Shown: positions 26,801 through 35,102, counted from the stretch's first letter. The stretch is 64,000 nucleotides of DNA from Pseudomonadota bacterium (GCA_030145845.1 JAIXHJ010000018.1:1-64000); one strand, 5' to 3'. Notes: a model not told the origin generated them from the letters alone. A program made the numbers and translations.

Positions 26801-27751
26801 GACCTGGGTTCTCTGAGTATCACAATTGGCGGTCAGTCGACTACGGTCGGCTTTACCGATCTGGACAGCACCGCCATTACTTACCTCGGGCTTCAGGATG
26901 TCAGTGTTTATTCGGAAGAGATTCCGACTGGCCAGGATGTTGAAGGTACCATCAATGGTGTCGAAGCCACGGGGAATGGACAATATCTGAAAGCTGTTGA
27001 TGGTACTGTCGCGGCAACCAACGGTTACTATATTGCCGGAGAGGTTGCGGACCTGACTTCCGGTATCACACTGGATGCCAGCAACAGCAGTTTCACCATT
27101 AACATTGACGGTGTTGAGGCTGAGGTTCAGCTGGATTATCCGTCGACATACATCACCGGTGATGCACTGGCCAGCGCCCTGCAGGAAGCGATTAATGATA
27201 CAGCAGAATTTTCTGATGCTGATATCTCTGTGGTGGTGGAATACACCAGTGATGCATCCTCTTATGCCTACAATAAACTGGGTATTATCTCGGCATCCAC
27301 CGGCAGTGAATCTGTTGTGGAAATAACCGATATATCGACAGAAGCAGCGGCAGTGTTTGGGTTTACCAAAGGTATCGGAGACGGGGAAAAAGGCGCAGAT
27401 CAGCAAGGGGAAATTGATGATGCATCCGGTCTTCGTATCAAAATTACCGGGGGTAATACCGGTGAGCGTGGCACAGTCACTTATGTGTCCGGGTTCGGAA
27501 GTCAGCTGGCAGAACTGATGGAAAGTATTGTCACCGACAGTGACAGTATTATTTCCAATAAGCTGAACTCCTTGAATGATGATCTGGATTCAATTGCTGA
27601 AGACAGGGAATCACTGGAAATCAGGATGACAGCGAAAGAAGACCTGCTGAAGTCCAAGTTCCTTTATAACGACTCCATTATTCAGACACTGAATACCACG
27701 CTGGATTATATTGAGCAGCAGTTTGACGCACTGGCTGCTTCCAGCGACTAA
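23801..27751 (+). CDS. fliD: FliD, filament cap, very large
   Basis: FliD caps the filament and promotes flagellin folding. This copy has 1316 aa, about 2.5-3 times the usual size. The N-terminus is canonical (SVESLGLGSGVLTSDLVDDIISAEK); so is the C-terminal part (SDSIISNKLNSLNDDLDSI, RLTAKE-like IRMTAKEDLLKSKF, LDYIEQQFDALAASS). The extra length is mainly a tandem of six hook-IN-like beta repeats with F-x-(L/V/I)-x-V-(N/D/S)-G cores near residues 455, 588, 702, 775, 864 and 1097. I chose the ATG at 23801 (GGAG at 6 nt) over 23783. fliS, usually the next gene, is 6.8 kb away. Confidence 0.94.
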   Translation: MASVESLGLGSGVLTSDLVDDIISAEKEVSEARLDTKEELVDAKITAYGELQSLLYSIDASVTALSSSSLASSTTATSSDEDIVTATTSSDAEPGTYTIEVLNTAKAHAVASSTYTSYDEIIGSGQLTFSFGALTYETDGSVSSQDTNVDQASFTIDIDESNQTLSGIRDAINNADAGVSASIVNDGSGYRLLITSDETGEDYAMTITAKDSSGNLLTSGLADLAYNSSQTSASGMTETTAGEDAQLSVNGLTITRSSNSVDEVIDGVTLNLKSADVGKTVSIAIEADTEQVVEAIQAFVDAYNEFKTFADELTSYDADSEEAGLLLGDSTIRSIMQQIRSLISEPIVGLEGYGYQSLTELGVNTDKDNDYLLDFDSSVLEAAMSSDRQAVVGILSEAGSTTDSQISYINDSINTQPGTYDVYISQLATQAVYDGGSVAGLDFSSPVVIDDSNDGFTINVNGESVSVVLEHGSYTSGDDLAKQIALQINSDSDLVTAGYSVSVAYSQSDSNFSITSNEYGSVSQVYFTSVDTNTANTLGFTTLNSGTYKGVELTTLNADAFNGKGATTATGSRTIDEDTGINFSSSNATFSLSVNGAAAVDVTVAQDASGQDLNGDGVYGDRADTLQAIQTAIDSTSLNGLVTAGFNDNGYLVFETTAEGSTESIEITSVGSSTSDTLLGLDATAGVQTNGKDPGVTLANDVSFTVQVDGISSATQVTVPSGVYLTGADLAQAVEDSLNSTLSTDASFSGLVTGAETTEGSRDISATIDFSTANAGFTLNVSGVEQEVLVNSNSGDNVADVQTALDNAFGAGVVTASMGTTGLVLTTDATGHTEYIEVVADGRGATTSSFADISAGYDFSSDSASFTLTVDGVDINVAVDGDGSVGSGDAASNLQVIQEALDDALVSSGQFSAGDITANVDDSGQLYFETATKEGIKTSATFGSSASIEVSAVSGSASTVLGMTAETSSNGYDGFGLTDTDRTYGYDLDAQVDYSYNTEDDLGSLSITIGGQSTTVGFTDLDSTAITYLGLQDVSVYSEEIPTGQDVEGTINGVEATGNGQYLKAVDGTVAATNGYYIAGEVADLTSGITLDASNSSFTINIDGVEAEVQLDYPSTYITGDALASALQEAINDTAEFSDADISVVVEYTSDASSYAYNKLGIISASTGSESVVEITDISTEAAAVFGFTKGIGDGEKGADQQGEIDDASGLRIKITGGNTGERGTVTYVSGFGSQLAELMESIVTDSDSIISNKLNSLNDDLDSIAEDRESLEIRMTAKEDLLKSKFLYNDSIIQTLNTTLDYIEQQFDALAASSD

Positions 27752-27893
27752 TACATAATTATTAGGTTAAATCTGTGCGATATGTCGCACAGGAGTTTGA
27801 GTTGGCTTTTATTAGCCAAATGCTTCACAATTCAGACATAAAGCCAGTGCCGGATAAAGGATTTCCGGTTAGTAATACCAGGGAGGGGGGCTT

Positions 27894-28325
27894 ATGTCTG
27901 AATTTAACAAACAGCTGGTCAAGCATGCGGTGCAGCTTTCATGGAATACGGGTCGCTTCAATCTGCTGAAGCATCTGATCTGTCCTGATTTTGTTTACCA
28001 CACCAGCTTTGCTGAAGGTTTTATGGACTTCGATGGTTTTGCCGCTTATATCAGCAAAATCCGTCATGCCATCCCCGATCTCGAAGTCAGTATTGAAGAG
28101 ATTATGGCGGAAGGGGATAAGGTCATCAGTGTTTCCACATTTTCCGGTACCTTTGAACACGAAGTGTTTGGTTATCAGCCCAATCAACGGATCATCAGTT
28201 TTGGCGGGGTATCCACCTGGACCATCCGTCGCGGCAAGATAGCCAGTCAGAACACCCTGGTCGATATTTCAGAATTACAGCGTCAGCTGGCAAGCAGTAA
28301 AGAACGTATCTCAATGGCTGTCTGA
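27894..28325 (+). CDS. SnoaL/NTF2-like small protein
   Basis: This 143-aa protein has the cone-shaped SnoaL-like fold signature of ester-cyclase/NTF2 relatives: helices at the N-terminus (VKHAVQLSWNTGRFNLLKHL), then CPDFVYHT, FDGFAAYISKIRHAIPDLEVSIEEIMAEGDKV and the strand YQPNQRIISFGGVSTWTIRRGKI. Members act on small molecules or serve as ligand-binding domains, and no substrate can be read from sequence. It has a strong ribosome-binding site (AGGGAGGGGGG) and stands alone between fliD and a bidirectional terminator. A flagellar role is not indicated. Confidence 0.75.
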   Translation: MSEFNKQLVKHAVQLSWNTGRFNLLKHLICPDFVYHTSFAEGFMDFDGFAAYISKIRHAIPDLEVSIEEIMAEGDKVISVSTFSGTFEHEVFGYQPNQRIISFGGVSTWTIRRGKIASQNTLVDISELQRQLASSKERISMAV

Positions 28326-28331
28326 GCAGAT

Positions 28332-28381
28332 CAGCGGACAATAAAAAAGGAGCCAACTGGCTCCTTTTTTATTGTCCGCTG
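28332..28381. terminator. Bidirectional terminator between SnoaL-like gene and bfd
   Basis: A perfect 24-bp inverted repeat (28332-28355 with 28358-28381, 2-nt loop) contains an A6 tract on one arm and a T6 tract on the other. It terminates both the plus-strand SnoaL-like gene and the minus-strand bfd. Confidence 0.92.
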
Positions 28382-28391
28382 CAGGCTGTGC

Positions 28392-28586
28392 CTAGCAGGC
28401 TTCAGAAAACTCGCAGGGCGGCAGAGTGGCCGTTTTTTCCCGGATCATCTGCTTGGCCATCTGTCCGCAGCAGCCACAGTCAGTCGCGACACCGTACTTC
28501 TGCCGGATCTGGGCATAGCTGTAACCGTCTTCAACGGCATCTTCAATCTGTTGCTGAGTAACGGCTTTGCAGAGGCATACATACAT
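28392..28586 (-). CDS. bfd: Bacterioferritin-associated ferredoxin
   Basis: Bfd is a small [2Fe-2S] protein that donates electrons to bacterioferritin so that stored iron is released. The 64-aa protein has the cluster ligands as C-L-C (MYVCLCKAV) and the distal CGCCGQ, and the family helix QQQIEDAVEDGYSYAQIRQKYG. I chose the ATG at 28586, which gives the family start MYVCLC, over 28610. No bacterioferritin gene is nearby. Two Fur-box-like sequences lie upstream. Confidence 0.92.
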   Translation of the reverse strand: MYVCLCKAVTQQQIEDAVEDGYSYAQIRQKYGVATDCGCCGQMAKQMIREKTATLPPCEFSEAC

Positions 28587-28600
28587 AATGGCAATCCGGA

Positions 28601-28648
28601 TGAGAATCACTTTGATTTACAATTTAGTACTAATGAGAAAGATTTGCA
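28601..28648. promoter_or_regulatory. Candidate Fur boxes upstream of bfd
   Basis: Two 7-1-7 matches to the Fur consensus lie upstream of bfd: TGAGAATCACTTTGA (28601-28615) and TGAGAAAGATTTGCA (28634-28648), each about 10 of 14 positions. bfd is iron-repressed in many gammaproteobacteria. The match quality is modest. Confidence 0.35.
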
Positions 28649-28850
28649 ATCACTATCTGCAAAAATTTCTGTCCGCACGATAGTTTTTTCTGTGCACCGT
28701 GTGCTGGTGCTGTTCATCCGCTGCTGGCATCCGCTCAACTCGCATACAGGCGCGCATTTCTGTAAAATGCTGCGTCCTTTTCATTCGGCTCATCAGAGTC
28801 ATCATTGTTGAAAAATCTGCAACAGTATTGTCTTTAGGCAGGGTATTACA

Positions 28851-29946
28851 TTGGAAATCAATCCTATTCTGGAAACAATCAAAGACCTGAAAGCGCGTAC
28901 AGACGTGCTTAGGGGGTACCTTTGACTACGCCAACAAGGTTGAGCGTCTCGAAGAAGTAGAACAGGAGCTGTCCCAGGGCGATGTCTGGGACAATCCGGA
29001 ACGTGCTCAGGAGCTGGGTAAAGAGCGTGCGTCGCTGGAAGCGGTCGTGAACACGATCAATACGCTCGATAATGGCCTGGCGGATGCCTCCGACCTGCTG
29101 GAAATGGCGGTCGAAGAAGACGACGAGAACGCGGTGGAAGACATCCGCTCCGAGCTGGCGGCTCTGCAGGGCGAACTGGAAACACTGGAATTCCGCCGCA
29201 TGTTCTCCGGTGAACTGGACGAGAACAACTGCTACGTTGAAATTCAGGCAGGCTCCGGCGGTACCGAAGCCCAGGACTGGGCCAACATGATGCTGCGCAT
29301 GTATCTGCGCTGGGTCGAAGCCCATGGCTTCAAGGGCGAGCTGATGGAGGTGTCTGAGGGGGAAGTGGCCGGTATCAAGAGTGCCACCATCCATGTACAG
29401 GGTGAATACGCCTATGGCTGGCTGCGTACGGAAACCGGTGTACACCGTCTGGTGCGTAAGAGTCCGTTCGATTCCGGTAACCGCCGTCATACGTCTTTCT
29501 CGTCAGTCTTTGTCTCCCCGGAAGTGGATGACAATATTGAAATTGAAATCAATCCGGCCGATCTGCGCATTGACGTATACCGCGCTTCCGGCGCGGGTGG
29601 TCAGCACGTTAACCGGACGGAATCCGCGGTGCGTATTACCCACCTGCCGACCAATACCGTGACCCAGTGTCAGAATGACCGCTCACAGCACAAGAACAAA
29701 GACCAGGCGATGAAGCAGATGAAAGCCAAGCTGTATGAGCTTGAGCTGCAGAAGCGCAGCGCTGAGGCACAGGCGCTGGAAGACACCAAGTCTGACATCG
29801 GCTGGGGCAGCCAGATCCGTTCATACGTGCTGGATGATGCCCGCATCAAAGACCTGCGTACCGGTGTCGAAACCCGTAATACCCAGGCCGTTCTGGATGG
29901 TGAGCTGGATCAGTTTATTGAAGCCAGCCTGAAACAGGGCCTGTAA
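28851..29946 (+). CDS. prfB: Peptide chain release factor 2, with programmed +1 frameshift
   Basis: RF2 reads UAA and UGA stop codons and triggers peptide release. The gene starts at a TTG (28851) and reads 24 codons up to CTT (28920-28922), then an in-frame TGA (28923-28925). Translation must shift +1 to GAC (28924). The site has the known autoregulatory form: an internal Shine-Dalgarno AGGGGG (28911-28916), then TAC-CTT-TGA-C. The product is about 364 aa, with the SPF anticodon-like tripeptide (RKSPFDSG) and catalytic GGQ ([10 protein letters not shown]). lysS follows 36 bp later, the usual prfB-lysS pair. Confidence 0.96.
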
Positions 29947-29982
29947 GGCCTTTGCACGCACAGATATTGTTAAGGTTTTAAA

Positions 29983-31512
29983 ATGACAGACACAACCAAC
30001 GAAAATGCAGTCCAGGACGAAAACAAACTGATTGCTGAGCGTCGCACCAAGCTGGAAAAACTGCGTGATGGCTGTACCGCCAATGGCCACCCCAATGATT
30101 TCCGCCGTGAACATCTGGCGGGTGATCTGAAACAGGCGCACGGTGAAAAAGATAAAGAGACACTGGCTGCCGAAGGTATCCGTGTGTCGGTGGCCGGCCG
30201 GGTGATGCGCCGCGGCGGGCCGTTTATCGGTATCCAGGATTCCACTGGCAGTATTCAGGCGTATATGGCCAAGCCGCTGCAGAAAGAAAGTGAGGCCTGG
30301 CAGCTGCTGGATATTGGTGACATCGTCGGTGTTTCCGGTGTGCTGCATAAATCCGGCAAAGGCGAACTGTATGTTGACGCCGATCAGCTGGACAATCTGC
30401 GCATCCTGACCAAATCCCTGCGTCCGCTGCCGGATAAGCATCACGGCCTGGCGGATCAGGAAATGAAATACCGTCAGCGTTATGTCGACCTGATCATCAA
30501 CGAAGATACCCGCCGTACCTTCCTGATGCGTTCAAAAATCATTGAAGGTATCCGCTACTTCCTGTCCCAGCGGGGCTTTATGGAAGTGGAAACCCCGATG
30601 CTGCAGACCATTCCGGGCGGGGCTTCGGCCAAACCGTTTGAAACGCATCATAATGCCATGGGGATTGATATGTTCCTGCGTATTGCGCCGGAACTGTATC
30701 TGAAACGTCTGGTGGTGGGTGGTTTCGATAAAGTCTTCGAAATTAACCGTAACTTCCGTAATGAAGGTACCAGTACCCGTCATAACCCGGAATTCACCAT
30801 GATTGAATTCTATCAGGCGTATGCAGATTACAACGACCTGATGGATATCACCGAAGCCATGCTGAAGTTTATTGCCGAAACGGTGCTGGGTACCACCACC
30901 ATCGAATACGGCGACTCAACCTATGACTTCGGCGCTAATTTTAACCGCCTGAGCATGGTGGACTCGGTTATTCAGTTTAATCCGGATATGGACCCTGCGG
31001 TGATCCGCGATGCGGAAAATAATCTGGAAAAACTGAAGGAATATGCGCAGAGCGTCGGTGTGCATTTCGGCCCGAAAGAAGCTGGCTGGGGACCGGGTAA
31101 GGTACTGACTGAGATTTTCGAAGCTACGGTGGAAGAAAAGCTCGATCAGCCGACCTTTATTACCGAGTATCCATGGGAAGTCTCACCACTGGCCCGCCGT
31201 AACGATGCCAACCCGTTTGTGACTGACCGTTTTGAATTCTTTGTCGGCGGGCGTGAGCTGGCCAACGGCTTCTCTGAGCTGAATGACGCAGAAGATCAGG
31301 CGGCACGTTTCCGTAAACAGGTGGAAGAGAAGGATGCCGGTGACGACGAAGCCATGCACTACGATGACGATTACGTCCGTGCGCTGGAATACGGCATGCC
31401 TCCGACTGCCGGTGAAGGTATCGGTATTGACCGTCTGGTGATGCTGTTTACCAACAGTCACACCATTAAAGACGTGATTCTGTTTCCGCATATGAAGCCT
31501 CTGGCTGACTGA
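29983..31512 (+). CDS. lysS: Lysyl-tRNA synthetase, class II
   Basis: LysS charges tRNA-Lys. The 509-aa protein has the N-terminal anticodon-binding OB domain (about residues 60-145, [20 protein letters not shown]). The class II catalytic core shows motif 2 ([20 protein letters not shown]) and motif 3 ([16 protein letters not shown]). Length is standard. It is co-directional with prfB. A large-loop terminator follows. Confidence 0.97.
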   Translation: MTDTTNENAVQDENKLIAERRTKLEKLRDGCTANGHPNDFRREHLAGDLKQAHGEKDKETLAAEGIRVSVAGRVMRRGGPFIGIQDSTGSIQAYMAKPLQKESEAWQLLDIGDIVGVSGVLHKSGKGELYVDADQLDNLRILTKSLRPLPDKHHGLADQEMKYRQRYVDLIINEDTRRTFLMRSKIIEGIRYFLSQRGFMEVETPMLQTIPGGASAKPFETHHNAMGIDMFLRIAPELYLKRLVVGGFDKVFEINRNFRNEGTSTRHNPEFTMIEFYQAYADYNDLMDITEAMLKFIAETVLGTTTIEYGDSTYDFGANFNRLSMVDSVIQFNPDMDPAVIRDAENNLEKLKEYAQSVGVHFGPKEAGWGPGKVLTEIFEATVEEKLDQPTFITEYPWEVSPLARRNDANPFVTDRFEFFVGGRELANGFSELNDAEDQAARFRKQVEEKDAGDDEAMHYDDDYVRALEYGMPPTAGEGIGIDRLVMLFTNSHTIKDVILFPHMKPLAD

Positions 31513-31550
31513 GCGGAAAGCCGCCGGCATCAGGCTGGCGCTGTTAAAAG

Positions 31551-31600
31551 AAACGGGTAATGCTCATTTATATTTATAAACTGCGCTTACCCGTTTTTTA
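31551..31600 (+). terminator. Terminator after lysS
   Basis: AAACGGGTAA (31551-31560) pairs perfectly with TTACCCGTTT (31587-31596), followed by more T. The 26-nt loop is AT-rich. Confidence 0.75.
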
Positions 31601-31627
31601 TGTCTGAATTTGTGAAAGGAGCTCTCG

Positions 31628-32305
31628 GTGGGCAAAGTCGGTGAATTACATCCGTCCTGGCAGGCGGTGTTGGGGCAGGAATTTGATCAGCCTTATATGC
31701 ATAATCTGCGGGAATTCCTGCGCCAGGAAAAAGCAGCCGGTAAGGTGATTTTCCCGCCGGGGGCACAGATTTTTAATGCCTTTAACCACACCCCGTTCGA
31801 TAAGGTACGCGTGGTGATTATCGGTCAGGACCCCTACCACGGCCCGGGTCAGGCCCATGGTCTGAGTTTTTCCGTGCAGCCCGGTGTCCGTATTCCGCCG
31901 TCACTGGTGAATATTTTCAAGGAAATTGAAAGTGATCTTGGTATCCGCATGAGCGGCAGTGGCGACCTCACCCCCTGGGCCGACCAGGGGGTACTGCTGC
32001 TTAACGCGACGCTGACGGTGGAGCAGGCCAATGCCGGTTCGCACCAGAACAAGGGCTGGGAAGCGTTTACCGATGCGGCGATTAAGGCGCTGAATGAACA
32101 GCGCCAGGGGCTGGTGTTTGTACTGTGGGGCAGTTATGCGCAGAAAAAAGGGGCAGTGATTGATGCACAGCGTCATCTGGTGCTGAAATCACCGCATCCG
32201 TCGCCGTTATCTGCACACCGTGGTTTCTTCGGCAATCACCAGTTTTCCCGCATTAATCAGTATCTGACGGCGCAGGGCCAGACGCCCATTAACTGGCAGG
32301 TCTGA
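31628..32305 (+). CDS. ung: Uracil-DNA glycosylase, family 1
   Basis: UNG removes uracil from DNA as the first step of base excision repair. The 225-aa protein has the water-activating motif [16 protein letters not shown] (catalytic Asp) and the DNA-intercalating motif [13 protein letters not shown]. The start is GTG at 31628, with AAAGGAG at 6 nt. Length is typical. It is convergent with the TPR-methyltransferase, and a small AAGCCC/GGGCTT hairpin (32313-32332) spans the junction. Confidence 0.97.
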   Translation: MGKVGELHPSWQAVLGQEFDQPYMHNLREFLRQEKAAGKVIFPPGAQIFNAFNHTPFDKVRVVIIGQDPYHGPGQAHGLSFSVQPGVRIPPSLVNIFKEIESDLGIRMSGSGDLTPWADQGVLLLNATLTVEQANAGSHQNKGWEAFTDAAIKALNEQRQGLVFVLWGSYAQKKGAVIDAQRHLVLKSPHPSPLSAHRGFFGNHQFSRINQYLTAQGQTPINWQV

Positions 32306-32320
32306 CTTGCTTAAGCCCTT

Positions 32321-34339
32321 TCAACGGGGCTTCTGCAGATAAAACTGATACATGCCGGCAAACAGATCCGGTTTTTCCTGCTCGGCTTGCTGCCATTCCT
32401 CCAGGCTGATGTCACTGGCATGGCGGCCACTGGACTGCAGCAGAGTGTGGCTGCCTGGTGGTGGCAGCATTCCCAGCCAATGCAGACCGGCAGAGGCGGC
32501 GAACGCCGGCAGTTCAGCGATATCAAAGGTATGTTCCTGCTGATGGAAGATCAGATCACGGCAGGCACTGAGACTGTAAAAATCTGCTGAGTTATAGATA
32601 TCGGACCAGTCGCCTTCAACCGATTTCTGCAGCAGGGCTTCACGCACCAGACGCATATCTGCCGGCAGCCGGGGAATGGCGCTGCCCATCATTTTACGCA
32701 GCTGACTGATACTGCGGCGGGCTGTGCGGCTGTACAGCGCTACTTTCATTACACCCCCCGGGCGTAACTGCCGGGCCAGCTGCTGCAGGCCCTGTGCCGG
32801 ATCCTGCATGTGATGCAGTACGCCGGAGCATTCGATGATATCCCACTGCTGTTCAAGCGCTGCGACATTAAGAATATTGCCCTGCACAAAGCGGACAGCC
32901 GGGGTAGCGAATTTCTTCGCCTGCAGGCTGGCGTAAGCCAGGGCCGTGGTGCTGATATCCAGTGCGGTGATCTGCAGTGGGGAGAAATAATGTGCCAGCC
33001 GTATCGCGTGCCGGCCTGTACCACAGCCGGCAACCAGGACAGCAGGACAGGGCGATTTCAGCGTACTGAGATCGGCCTGTGGAAAGGCCTGCTGCAGTGA
33101 CATACGGTAATTGGCGGGCTGGTTATAACCGATGTCCTGCCAGCGTGGATAAGGATTTTCATCGTACTGGCGGCTGACTCTGACGGAGACGTCATCCTGC
33201 TGGCCCTGAATGGAAGGCAGCTGACGGGCTGCCTGCTGCAGGGCCTCATGTTCCTCTATCTGAGCGCTGATCAGGTCGCCAACGCTTGCCGGCCATTGCT
33301 GTGCAGACTCTGTCAGTGCCGTGTAAAAGTCACAGCTGGCGAGCGGGCGGTACATCATCACCAGAATCAGCGCCGGGTAAATATCCGTGGCGCTGGTCTG
33401 ACCCAGCTGCAGCATCTTGCCGGTCAGCTGGGCGAGCTGATCGGTCAGGGCCGCTTCCTGATCGGAAATGTACCAGACGGATTCGTTCAGCTGGCACTGA
33501 GCAGCGATGGCTTTCACCAGTGGCAGCATATCGGCCGGGATTGCCAGGTTGCGGCTGCAGGACAGCAGCAGTGACTGACGCAGGGTAATCAGCAGGCGCT
33601 CGATCAGCGGATCGCAGAAGTAAAAGCGCTGCAGACTTTTCAGCAGCAGGGGGTCACTGGCCAGGGTCGCTATTTCCAGCGGACAGCCAGCTTCCGACAG
33701 ACGGAATTTATGCTTCAGCAGCGAGGCTGTCAGTGCTTGCAGCTGACTGTGGTCCACGCCGGTAAAATCAAGATAGCGCAGCAGGTCCTGCTCCAGTTCA
33801 TCGGAGTAGAAATCCGCGACCACGTGTGAGGCTGCTTCAAACAGTTTACTGCGTACCTGAACGTCGTCTGACAGGGTTTTGATCAGTTCCCGGTAGTGGC
33901 GGAAGGCTTCCACGTAATCGCCCTGCAGCAGCTTAACGTGCGCCAGTGAGACGGCTGCGCGGGTGGCGACGCGGGAGATGCGGGCGGAGCGCCCGAAATA
34001 ATCGGCGGCAGCCGCCAGCTGCTGCTGTGCCAGGGCAATGTGGCCGGCGCTGTACAGCAGTGCTGCGCTTTCCGGACGCAGGGCAAGGCCCTGCTGTACC
34101 CAGTCTTCAGCGGCACGGTAATGACCACGCTGCATCTCGATGCGGGCCAGCAGGTTCAGCCCGGGAATATAATCCGGACGGGCTGACCAGGCCTGGCGTG
34201 CAGCCAGCAGGGCGCGGTCGAGCAGGCTGCTGTCCGTGGCTTCTGACGAGCGGTTATATAACCGGCTGGCCTGTTCATACAGACGGCGGTGGTCAGCCTG
34301 GACGCCGCGGGCTGCGGGTTGTACTTGTGCACTGGCCAT
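32321..34339 (-). CDS. TPR-containing SAM-dependent methyltransferase
   Basis: This 672-aa protein joins N-terminal tetratricopeptide repeats (about residues 20-200, e.g. GLNLLARIEMQRGHYRAAED and AGHIALAQQQLAAAADYFG) to a helical middle region. A class I methyltransferase domain follows (about 430-560: motif I VLVAGCGTGRHAIRLA, ITALDIS, WDIIECSGVLHHMQDP, LRPGGVMKVALYS). A conserved-looking QYDENPYPRW motif (about 395-405) precedes the domain. TPRs normally bind protein partners, so a protein substrate is plausible. Its position 245 bp from divergent fliS, inside a flagellar locus, makes flagellin or another flagellar protein a candidate target, but that is inference. Confidence 0.8.
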   Translation of the reverse strand: MASAQVQPAARGVQADHRRLYEQASRLYNRSSEATDSSLLDRALLAARQAWSARPDYIPGLNLLARIEMQRGHYRAAEDWVQQGLALRPESAALLYSAGHIALAQQQLAAAADYFGRSARISRVATRAAVSLAHVKLLQGDYVEAFRHYRELIKTLSDDVQVRSKLFEAASHVVADFYSDELEQDLLRYLDFTGVDHSQLQALTASLLKHKFRLSEAGCPLEIATLASDPLLLKSLQRFYFCDPLIERLLITLRQSLLLSCSRNLAIPADMLPLVKAIAAQCQLNESVWYISDQEAALTDQLAQLTGKMLQLGQTSATDIYPALILVMMYRPLASCDFYTALTESAQQWPASVGDLISAQIEEHEALQQAARQLPSIQGQQDDVSVRVSRQYDENPYPRWQDIGYNQPANYRMSLQQAFPQADLSTLKSPCPAVLVAGCGTGRHAIRLAHYFSPLQITALDISTTALAYASLQAKKFATPAVRFVQGNILNVAALEQQWDIIECSGVLHHMQDPAQGLQQLARQLRPGGVMKVALYSRTARRSISQLRKMMGSAIPRLPADMRLVREALLQKSVEGDWSDIYNSADFYSLSACRDLIFHQQEHTFDIAELPAFAASAGLHWLGMLPPPGSHTLLQSSGRHASDISLEEWQQAEQEKPDLFAGMYQFYLQKPR

Positions 34340-34522
34340 AATAAAGCCCTGATTAAAGGATGTTTACCGGCTGTCAGCACATAATATGCCAAATCATAAC
34401 TGTATGATTTTATTGATAAAATAGAAATCCTGCGGCGGCAAGAGCTGGTATCCGGGTTGCCGGGCGGTTAACTCTTGCCGCCCGCCAGAGACAGATTTTT
34501 ATGCTGTACTGTGTTGCGGGGC

Positions 34523-34549
34523 TAAAGGTTTGCGGGTGGCTGCCGTCAT
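34523..34549 (+). promoter_or_regulatory. Sigma-28 (FliA) promoter for fliS
   Basis: TAAA (34523-34526), 15 bp, then GCCGTCAT (34542-34549) resembles the FliA consensus, with deviation in the second half of the -10. It lies about 35 bp before fliS. Confidence 0.6.
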
Positions 34550-34583
34550 AAAGAAGACAGAGAACATTGTGCAGGAGACGGGT

Positions 34584-35042
34584 ATGTACAACAGTGGTGC
34601 CAAACAATATCAGCAGGTGAACCGTACCTCTGAGGTTCTGGATGCAGATCCGCATCGTCTGATTCAGCTGTTGATGGAGGCTGCGCTGACACGTATGGCT
34701 CAGGCCAAAGGCGCAATTGAACGCAAAGAAATGGATACCAAAGCGAGTCTGCTGGGCCGGGTGAACGAAATCATCCATACCCTGCAGGCCAGTCTGGACC
34801 ACTCAGCCGGTGGCGACGTCAGTGCGAATCTTGACCGTCTGTACGATTACATGCGTCGCCGCCTGTTTACCGCCACCGCGCATAACGACGTTGAGATGAT
34901 TGACGAAGTGATGGGGCTGATGCTGCAGGTGAAAGAAGGCTGGGATGGCATCCGTGAAGAGTACCTGGCCGGTCTGCATGGTCAGCCGGCAGCCGCTCAT
35001 GAGGCTTCGCAAGCGCGGGTGGAAAGTCATATTTCCGCCTGA
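34584..35042 (+). CDS. fliS: FliS, flagellin export chaperone
   Basis: FliS binds the C-terminus of flagellin and prevents premature polymerisation. The 152-aa protein has the four-helix FliS signature (QQVNRTSEVLDADPHRLIQL, LLMEAALTRMAQAKGAIERK, LDRLYDYMRRRL). I chose the ATG at 34584 (AGGAG upstream; MYNSGAKQY is a typical start) over 34530. It is separated from fliD by a non-flagellar block, and no fliT follows. Confidence 0.93.
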   Translation: MYNSGAKQYQQVNRTSEVLDADPHRLIQLLMEAALTRMAQAKGAIERKEMDTKASLLGRVNEIIHTLQASLDHSAGGDVSANLDRLYDYMRRRLFTATAHNDVEMIDEVMGLMLQVKEGWDGIREEYLAGLHGQPAAAHEASQARVESHISA

Positions 35043-35069
35043 ATCCGGTCATTTCCTTCCCGGATTTCC

Positions 35070-35102
35070 GGCACAAAATGTCTTCTTAAGACATTTTGTG
35101 CC
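35070..35102. repeat. Perfect 15-bp palindrome after fliS
   Basis: The arms 35070-35084 and 35088-35102 are exact inverted repeats with a 3-nt loop. It could be a terminator for fliS, though no T-tract follows, or an RNA stability element in the fliS-fleQ gap. Confidence 0.65.

Noticed and set aside
20960..27400. Repeats in fliC and fliD as CRISPR or mobile repeats
   Set aside because: They are in-frame protein repeats with degenerate DNA identity, no fixed spacer and no cas genes.
27775..27969. 64-codon frame overlapping the SnoaL-like start
   Set aside because: Out of frame with the better-supported gene, and with no family features.
28851..28925. prfB seen as a broken gene because of the in-frame TGA
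   Set aside because: The site has all parts of the programmed +1 frameshift, so the gene is intact.
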